Shown here: in pieces, positions 56,579 through 64,000 of the stretch | How positions within the stretch are numbered: the first letter of the stretch is position 1 | How the letters are laid out: every line of letters begins with the position of its first letter | Assembly: GCA_032821775.1 (NCBI GenBank) | Contig: JAVLRN010000002.1 | Span: forward strand, 2,418,001-2,482,000 | From: Sanguinoderma infundibulare | Lineage: Eukaryota > Basidiomycota > Agaricomycetes > Polyporales > Polyporaceae | DNA length: 64,000 nucleotides | Direction: 5' to 3' | The notes under the pieces: model-generated | Database searches by the model: none | Told to the model about the DNA's origin: nothing | What the model saw: only the letters and a program-made list of their open reading frames with translations | Program-made: the position numbers and the translations under genes

Positions 56579-58104
56579 TTAGGTTGTGATAACGTAGGTT
56601 GCGACGATGAGGTGGTCTGTTGCGAAGACGGTCGGGATTGAGAACGAGAGGTATGTGTAAGGCGGGTATTCGATAGTCGTGAAGTTGGCCTTGGGCTTGA
56701 TACTGTCCATACAGACGAGAGTGTTAGTTAGCATAAAGTAATTATATTGACGAAAGACCCCAGAAGACAAGTTATAACGAGGCAACAGAGGTCTGCAAAT
56801 GGGAGCCGAAAAGGTAATCAAAAGGTTCCGCTCCTCCAGGAAGCGGGATAGCCTCGTGCGCGTAGAGCTACATGGGCAGGAACCACCGATGGGAGCCGTG
56901 TGGATGGACAGCAGATTTGATGGACTTGCAAACAGCAAAAAAGAGACGACGCACATATGTCAGTGAGAGCATCGTGTACCTCCTCCGGCTCGAGCTGCTC
57001 AGACGCTTCTTCGCCAGGGGGCGCTGCGCTCTTATCTCTTTGGCTCCTAGTAATCCTCGGGTTCCTAATTTGGGGAGGACCGAGTGCGGAAGGTTTCTTG
57101 TTCCTTGGGTTCTTGACCTTCTTGGGGTGAGGATTGTCAGCGGGCTGTTTACCCTTGGGCTTCATGCGAGCCTTAACACTAACGAGACGGGGAAGCAAGC
57201 TTTCGGACTGGGATCTCTTGGCAGGGTCATGGACCAGAGGGAGAGGAGGAGGAAGACGAGTTGGGGTGGTAGATGGACTTCGGGCGGGGTTGGATGGTGC
57301 GGGAATAGGATGAGATAGAGACGAGGATGGGAAGACGGTCGGCTTTGGGACCGGGGTGCGGTCTCTGTGGAGAGTGGAATCCGGAGGCAAAGAATGCTCT
57401 CGAGACAAAGGAGTGAGAGGAGAGGGGGGGGTCAAGAACGGCAGAGAACCGGTAAGGTGATTGTGAACAGGGAGAGGAGCGGCCTGGTAGGCAGCGAGAG
57501 GCGGAGAGGTGGAAGAAATAGGATGGGGGAAGGGGACTGGACTGGAATCGGGAATGTGGTGGACATGTTTCTTTGGAGATTCGGGAGGGACGGAGGCGAT
57601 GCGGAACTTTGTGGGAGAGCGGCGAGGAGAGGGCGGGAGATTGTTGAGATTGAGGAGAGGGACGGCAGAGTGGGATGGGGAGGCGAGAGAGAGCGGAGGG
57701 ACGGACTTTGCACGACGACTGGGGGACGGGGGGAGGAAGTGGTCGGAAGACGTAATGGGAGCGGACGGGAGAGAACAAGGTTTCGGAAAGAGGGTTTCGT
57801 GACGAAGACGCTTCGAGCCACGTTCGGTCAGGAGAGCGGCATCCTTGGCCGGGGACGAAGGTCTCTTGAGGACGTTGTCGTGCGGAGGCGGAGTGGACCT
57901 TGCGGAGTCGGGCATGGAGAGGTCGAATGGATCGGGCTCGAGTTCGGGTTCGGGTTCGGGTTCGGAGTGGTCAGTGGGGACGGCATGCTTGAGAGCGTTG
58001 CGGGCCTGCTTGAGGGGAGAGGCGGCGAGGTCGAGGCGGTTGACGAAGAAGGCGTCGAGCGTCGTCTGGGACCTCGTCCGCTTCGAGGCTCGAGTGTCGG
58101 CCAT
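56579..58104 (-). CDS. PIP-box protein, 3' end uncertain
   Basis: ATG 58104 starts MADTRASKRTRSQTTLDAFF. QTTLDAFF fits the PCNA-interacting PIP box (Q-x-x-L-x-x-F-F), so the product probably docks on the replication clamp. A long Pro/Ser-rich disordered stretch and a basic patch (SVKARMKPKGKQPADNPHPK) follow, down to EPEEVHDALTDI near 56951. A GTGCGT donor follows; a likely next exon reads LYAHEAIPLPGGAEPFDYLF. A branch-like tgctaactaac and an acceptor near 56701 then open all three frames. One ends at 56579 (IKPKANFTTIEYPPYTYLSF); another runs into the BRCT gene. So this may be a separate gene or the 5' exon of that one. Confidence 0.6.
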
Positions 58105-59096
58105 GAGCGTTGCATGCGCGAGTAACGACCACTCCAAACACCGCCGACGCGCAGAGACGCGTGTGGTTTTGTTTGCTACCCCATCACGTGACTCGCGTCT
58201 GGAGCCGCACATGCAAGTAGTAAGTAGTCTCCCGATACGCTTTACTCGCCAGTACAGCCAAAGTGCAGCAGCACATACTTAATTATCTTTCGCTGCCCCT
58301 TTGTCCGTCAGACCACTCACGACGACTACCACTCTGATTCCATCAAAGTCTATCAAGCTCTCTCAGGCTCCTGCTCGTCATGCTCTCCTAGAGACGTTAT
58401 ATTCTTGCCAACTCCTCCGCCACGACGATGAACGTCACACTCCCGCCTGCGTCTACGACACCCAGTTCATGTACGCCAGCGATCGCGTCAACATGATCGG
58501 TCAGCCGTTCGCTCTCTAAATGCTGGTTGCCAACACCACCAACGACGAGTCCTCAAGGCCTCAAGGGCTATCGTCTTCTCATCCAGTTCAAGAACGAGCG
58601 GGTACGGTCAACTCTGACTTCATCTAACCCGAGTACCATCACAACCAGGTGAACAGTTAGGACTACTCTCACACCAGTCCCGGCTTTCCAAGATCGCAGC
58701 CGCCATGAAGCGAGGACGACCGCGACGGGTATTGCGGATCTATCCCAGCGGCAATGCTGATGCTCTCCAGAAGCAGTTCTAGGCCCAACTCTCTGCGCCC
58801 TCAACAGCAGAACGTTGGAGGTGTGGGACTATAGAGACATATTTCGTGAGGCACGTCTGTCAATGTATCCTATCGTTCACCCATATTTCTATTTTACTTA
58901 CACCCACATCTGAGAGAATCGTCGCGTAAAGTCTAATCGTACACAACCTACAGAAGAAGTGACCAAGAAAGCATATGTAAAACAAGCAATAGTACAGACT
59001 CGACTCAGTTAAGAAATCCCAAGACCAAGTTCCGCTACCGGTCACAATTCAGTCCGACTACAAGTGCACATACAATCTAGTCCATTCCATCCCAGT
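58105..59096. other. spacer with a possible gene relic
   Basis: It holds the promoter side of the PIP-box gene. On +, 58301-58519 is a short open frame, and text to about 58800 reads partly protein-like in shifting frames (GYRLLIQFKNERAGTVNSDF). This may be a broken copy of a gene of unknown type; no family is recognised. Confidence 0.35.
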
Positions 59097-61349
59097 TCAT
59101 CTCATAAACGCGCAGTCGCGTCTCTCCACCACTGGAGATGCAACAATACCTCCACCAATGGCGATAGGCGAAGACGGGAGAACTTGGAAGCCAACCTATT
59201 CTCATTCAGCACGGGGGGCCGCATCAGACGACCAAACACGGAAGACTCACACCAATGTAGCGCATAAACTTGTTCAGGTAGTCTTCCCTCGTCCCTTCCA
59301 ACCCTGCGTTTGCCCAGCTTGATGCATCGCTACACGCTGTTGCCGTGCTGATGGGCCTCTCCATCTTTCCGCCTCGCCTAGCGCCCTTCCCGCTTAGCGC
59401 CCTTCCTACCTGCCTCCCGCCACGCACCGATTCAACACTCAGTCCGGCACTCTTGTCCTTCTCTCCCTGCTCCTCTTCTTCACCAATGATACCGTACTCC
59501 ATAACAAGCCCTTTTGCTTCATCTCCGCTCAGCGAGATAAGCTCGGCAAGGTCGCGGGGGAAGTTGGCCGATGGCTTTGGGGGAAGGATATCCCAGCTGT
59601 TGAGCCTCTGCACGACCACATCCAATCCGCTTCCTCCGATCGCGGACGTTGGAGAACCCTCGAGCGCAGTCACCGCCATGCTGGTACGCGGCGAAATGGA
59701 TGTATTGAGTGACAAGCCGCTCATCGCTCGGGCCCCCAGACGCGCAGTGCACGAACTTGCGACGGACGCAGTGGTGGACGGGGGAGTGGGGATGCTCGTA
59801 CGTGTTGCGTGGCCGTCCTTCTCCTTTCCCTTCCCTTTTCCCCTCTCCTTCTTGTCGTTCTTGTCCTGCTTGTCGTTCCCGTTTGCGCCTCCCGTGTCCG
59901 GGCCCGCGCCCCGGTCCGAGTTGGCGTCTGATCCCTTAGTCGGCTGAAGAGGACCCAGGAGAGCCTTGAGCGGCTCATCGAGCCCTGAGGAGCGGATGAG
60001 AGCGTTGTGCCTCCGCGCCTCTCTGCAGAACCAAGAAGGTGGTAACGATCACCGTGCCGTGACCCCCATACCACAAGAGTGGTCGGGAAGGAAAGCACAG
60101 GAGTGGTCGCCAGAGACAGGAAGTGGGGACCGCGCAGTGCGGCGTGGTACACGGAACCCAGAGATGCCATGTCAGACACCCCGGTCAGAGGCAGGGTATT
60201 GTATTGGCGCCGCGCCGAGTTACGTTTGATGTAAAGGTGTACGGGACAGACACAAGTGCATATGATTTAAAGATGGGACCGACCCGGGGAAACGGGTTTG
60301 GGCCGCGCACCACGAACATGAAGGAAGGAGAATTCGAAGCGGCCAAGCAGGTAGGTCATCGGTTCATGGAAATGAAGCGAACGTGAACAAACAGACAGTC
60401 AGCCCATCGGCAACATATAGCATTACTTAAACTAACTGCACGTACGAATTGAATAGCTTCCGCCTGGCTTCCATTATCTGAAGTCGATTTTGCAGAAGTT
60501 CGTCTTGAAACGCCGCAGGGATTTGGACGGTCAACTGTGCATCGAGTGAGAACACACATCCTCGAGTGTTACAAGTGTAACTAATTAGCACTTACTTGAT
60601 GTCGTACCCGGGCTTCAATCTCCTTCTTGACACAACTCGCAACAATGTCGTTGACTCGCGACTGAAGCTTCTCGCGGAGGTGTGCCTTCACGGCGTCCCA
60701 CAACTCTTCTTCGACCCCCTTCATCCTGTTCTCCTGGCATCTATTTTGCTCATCGAGTTCTTCTTGAACGGTCATAATCTACGACCGACGTCAGCTGATC
60801 GAAGAGAAGTGAGCGTACAAGCATACTTGATACAAGGCATCAACAGATGGACCAAGTGATGCGACGCGCATGGTTTGCTCGCCCAAGACATCGAACGTCT
60901 TCCCAAGCGCACCTAAAGTGTTGCGCATGGTATCCAATAGGTCCGCCACAGCAGTGGCAGTGGCTGGATCGCGCTCCGTGGTCGCCGGCGTTGGCGCACC
61001 GGCCGCCCTGAGACCTGACGTGGCACCTTCGGTATCAGTGGTTGGCCTCTTGTCCCATTTCGGTCGTAGACCCGAAAGCGGGGTCTTCTTAAGCTTTGGG
61101 CTTTCGGGTGGCGATGGGGGGTGGGGACCTGGAGTAGGCTTGTTCTCGGGTCCACTTGTCTGATGACAAAACTTCATGAACAGGGAACTCGGAGCTGGTG
61201 TTTGATCGCTGATCAAGGTGATCTTCACTCACCTGAGATTTATTGCTGTCCTTCGGGATGCCAGCTAAGGTGGTCGAAGTGTCGCTCACAGATTTCGTCG
61301 GCTTCGGTGTACTTTTCGTCATCGTTGTAGAAGTGCTGTCCGCAGCCAA
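59097..61349 (-). CDS. conserved fungal coiled-coil protein of unknown function
   Basis: Six exons join in phase. 1, from ATG 61349 (MAADSTSTTMTKSTPKPTKS) to about 61233. 2, about 61162-60825 (LLDTMRNTLGALGKTFDVLG). 3, about 60779-60600 (Glu/Lys-rich coiled coil, VKAHLREKLQSRVNDIVASC). 4, about 60535-60446 (LTVQIPAAFQDELLQNRLQI then MEARRKLFNS). 5, 60024-59230 (EARRHNALIRSSGLDEPLKA, then FPRDLAELISLSGDEAKGLV). 6, ending VGFQVLPSSPIAIGGG with the stop at 59097-59099. The coiled-coil/helical core followed by disordered text suggests a scaffold or transcription-related subunit, but I recognise no named family. Intron 4 is about 420 nt, several times longer than its neighbours. Confidence 0.65.
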
Positions 61350-62419
61350 GAGTCCGAGGCCAAAGAGGAGTATGAAGGGGTACGCGTACGGTATCGCGGC
61401 GACAATCGAGTTATAAGGAGATACTCAGCGAGCCCCGCGGGAGAACGTGAATCGTCCTCAGCATTCTATCGATAGCGCAGATAGCTCGACCCAATGGCAT
61501 CGCACCATCGATGTTCTGCAGCCCAGTCCTAGCCCACGAGTGCAGCACGAGGGTGTGCTACGGTAGAATTCTGTGACCTGGGACGGCTCTTGCACTACGT
61601 GCCTCGGCCTTACGTTAGTCAACATAGAAGTCTCTTCGGGAACGGAGGACCGTCGAAAGCCCTGTTAATGCAAAGAAGTAAAGTGAAGTACACAGAGGAT
61701 ATCATCGTCACGGGCCCTTTGCGTCCTTGAGGCAGACATGTTGCGCGATGCAGGTTTACCTCGAAAGTAATATTTTAACAACGGCGGTCGCTGACGATCA
61801 CGAGGACCGTTCGTTGCTCCACCCATGTTGCTGCGGGGTTAATACGTGAGAACACATCTCTGTTAAGGAGAATGAGCTGTCCTTATATAGGTTCAGTCCG
61901 CGGCGTCGGAACGCATGTAATTTCTGGGGCCTAAGCCTGTCTCAGGCCTATCTTCGGAGTGATTACTTTAGTAACGACAGGTCACTTCGCGGAACTGTTC
62001 AAATGAGAAGAGTGAATATAACCGTGATGCACTTCGCTAATTTCCTTGACACGTTGGCAGTGGTGTTAATAACATTTGTTTTGACCATTCGTTGTGATAT
62101 GTGGGAAGTTTAAATCGGAGGATAACCTGGACTATCAAAACTTTGCAGTCAGTCATCGGAGAAGGGAAGGGCTACACCGTCTAGATCTCATTCATAGATG
62201 TACATTCCTCTGCTTTTTGTCTCTCGAATGTATAACCGTATAAGTTGTCACCTTTGAGACTATGCGAATACATCGGGCACCAGAACGTTGAACGCTTTCT
62301 AGAAGGGAAAATGTTCAATGTCGCACCGTTGCTAAAGCGCTAATCTAACTCACCCGAAAGGTGCAAGATACCCCGGTGTAGCTTGGAAGGAGTCACCGTG
62401 TTCGCGATTACAGCCTCTT
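61350..62419. other. intergenic region upstream of the coiled-coil gene
   Basis: No coding frame of note. It probably contains the promoter of the - strand gene ending at 61349. A putative core (ccttatatagg) lies near 61880-61890. No repeats are recognised. Confidence 0.4.
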
Positions 62420-62963
62420 TCACATTGATACGGAAAAAGCGATTTTTTTCGCCTGGGCGCTTCAGGTCCCGGATGCCGTGCCGCTGAAGCCGGCGGGGAG
62501 TCTCGGAATGTGCTTGCTGGCGCCTGTGTCCCCCTGAGTGCACCGCTTGCAATGCTTTGTGCAACCATCCTCCATCCACAAGAGCTGTCTAATAAAGTGC
62601 CTTGTGGCCACCTTCTACTTATAACCTGCTGCCTGAAACCATCCCTGCGCCATCATTGGGGTTACAGCATGACAAGCATCCGAGATGTCAGAAACACTGA
62701 GATCCAACGCATCAGCATGTTGACGAAGGTGTGCCTTGACTGAGGCAAATGCCATTTCGATCGGATTGGAGTCGGGCGAGTACAGAGAGAGGAATATAAG
62801 CAAGAAATATGGTTTGCGAGCGATGCACTCAGTGGGACACAGGCGCCAGCGAGCACATTCCGAGACTCCCCGCCGGCTTCAGCGGCACGGCATCCGGGAC
62901 TTGAAGCGCCCAGGCGAAAAAAATCGCGTTTTCCGTATCAATGTGAAAGAGGCTGTAATAGAT
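62420..62963. repeat. inverted copies flanking a transposase fragment
   Basis: About 130-140 bp at 62420-62550 is repeated in opposite orientation at 62823-62963, with roughly 95% identity by eye. Both arms contain ccgccggcttcagcggca and the word around 'aaaaaaatcgc'. Between the arms lies a - strand transposase piece. Confidence 0.75.
62615..62822 (-). pseudogene. Tc1/mariner-IS630-type transposase, C-terminal fragment
   Basis: The - frame reads LYSPDSNPIEMAFASVKAHL, then SDACHAVTPMMAQGWFQAAG and a stop at 62615. This is the C-terminal end of a DDE transposase of the IS630-Tc1-mariner superfamily: 'PYSPDxNPIE' carries the last catalytic acidic residue, and the following helix with 'W...aGY' is typical. 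The rest of the enzyme is missing; the upstream side is replaced by the inverted repeat arm at 62823. It cannot be active alone. Confidence 0.75.
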
Positions 62964-63610
62964 GTATGCTTCGAATCATGTTATGGTTCGTGTGGGCAAT
63001 ATTGGTCCTGGCAGTCAGCCTCATTGAGCGAGTCAAGGTCTGTCGACGTGTCAACTTGAAGCCTCTCTCCACATGAGTTATGGGTTCTCTAGAGGTGTCA
63101 GTGGAGGCACCGATCATCCTTCACAGGTCTAATATAAGTGCAATAGCTGTAAATAGTGCCCGAGGTACGCCGGTGCCACTGACGAGGCCGCACAGGCCCG
63201 GTACCGTTTACGGGTTACAGCTCTTTGCATAATTAATGCCCGACCAGCTCCGACTGACATGCATCACTTTCGACTCGAAAAACTCCAGGAATTCAGAAAA
63301 TTCGCTCCCACCCGTTCTGGATGTCCATCCGCTGCCATACTTTGCAAACGACATCTATGCATCTGTGAGAAACCCTCTGAAGTTGAACGGAAGACGTAGA
63401 GTCAACCGTTTCCGAGCTACGCCACCTTAGCCGATGAACGTAATACCCCTACATACCATCTGTTCTGTTGCTCGCCCACCCACTGGTTGGTGGATCGCTT
63501 GTTCATTGAGCATATTTCAGCTGTTCTGATAATGATTCTTTCAATAAGAGCAGCACAAACACCCCCATGATCAGAAAGGACGTTCGCCTCGTCCCCAGCG
63601 TATGAAGCGC
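62964..63610. other. intergenic region without recognised gene
   Basis: The short + frame at 63236-63430 has no family resemblance and no clear start context. No repeats were found. Confidence 0.35.
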
Positions 63611-64000
63611 CTATGACATTGAGACTGCGCTAGACTGTGCCGACCTCTTGCTCATGAACTACGTAGGCTTCCACTGTTTCATGACATAAAACCATGTTTT
63701 AGATACCACATGCCACTCTGAGATACTCACATTGTCAGAATTATTCCTTCCACGCTGAGCACAAATTCGAAGATCTCGCTCACAAATGGCAAGGAGATAT
63801 CGACAGGTAAGGGTGCGATTCTTGATCGCAGCGCATAATGCGGTTGTGTGGCAATCATCATAACATATACGACTATGTTATAGCCTCACCTCGGCTTCAA
63901 CGTCTTCGATGGTCGCCGCTCTCTCCTCGGCCTGAAAGCGCCATGAAGCGCCCGTGAACTCCGCCAAATTGCGGTCCACGGCCTTCGCGTTCCCAGCACG
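63611..64000 (-). CDS. 3' end of an unrecognised gene (runs off the right edge)
   Basis: Read on - from 64000: AGNAKAVDRNLAEFTGASWR then FQAEERAATIEDVEAE, with a GTGAGG donor near 63890. The next exon NRTLTCRYLLAICERDLRIC then AQRGRNNSDN ends at a GTGAGT donor near 63733. A last short exon could follow an acceptor near 63660 and stop at 63611-63613. Frames join in phase 0. The composition is protein-like and the splice motifs are good, but no domain is recognised and the 5' part is outside the window. Confidence 0.4.

Noticed and set aside
58301..58519. A small + strand gene upstream of the PIP-box gene
   Set aside because: Short, unrecognised, and followed by protein-like text in other frames; noted only as a possible relic.
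62340..62579. A 79-codon - frame next to the transposase
   Set aside because: It lies mainly in the inverted repeat arm and reappears in the opposite arm; it is repeat sequence, not a protein.

Overview
The window looks like a mushroom-forming basidiomycete (Agaricomycetes) genome. The genes have many short introns (about 50-80 nt, GTRNGT donors). Their products are typical nuclear fungal proteins: a Nab2-type poly(A) RNA-binding zinc-finger protein, the splicing factor MFAP1 and a microcephalin-like BRCT protein. The retroelements are the chromovirus, large Gypsy and Copia types common in this class.

Two landscapes meet near 47.75 kb. Positions 1-47.7 kb are nested and decayed transposons. 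The oldest outer element is a Ty3/gypsy chromovirus on + (5' LTR 978-1488, chromodomain pol end 19502-21386, 3' LTR 21387-21943). A large Gypsy element on - (1654-14220) has inserted into it. A Copia element on - (14221-19501) was also inserted; the outer ends of both insertions were lost in a deletion that fused them at 14220/14221. The large Gypsy element carries an intron-containing accessory gene on the strand opposite to gag-pol; it encodes a cysteine cluster with exact Zn2Cys6 spacing. From 22 to 47 kb the sequence is AT-rich and CpG-poor, with broken gypsy pieces in both orientations, solo LTRs, hAT-like non-autonomous DNA elements, a relic of an N-acetylglucosamine-6-phosphate deacetylase gene, and a perfect 53-bp inverted repeat (47081-47213).

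From 48.2 kb to the end the DNA is gene-dense and CpG-normal. All recognised genes lie on -: Nab2-like (48242-50377), MFAP1 (50873-52719), a microcephalin-like BRCT gene (52966-56505), a PIP-box protein gene (about 56579-58104, possibly the 5' part of the BRCT gene), a conserved coiled-coil protein (59097-61349), a truncated Tc1/IS630-type transposase flanked by inverted copies of one sequence (62420-62963), and the 3' end of another gene running off the right edge (from about 63611). The first two act in mRNA maturation (poly(A) RNA handling and pre-mRNA splicing); the BRCT and PIP-box genes point to chromosome maintenance. All exon joins were inferred by eye from splice motifs and reading frames, without alignments.
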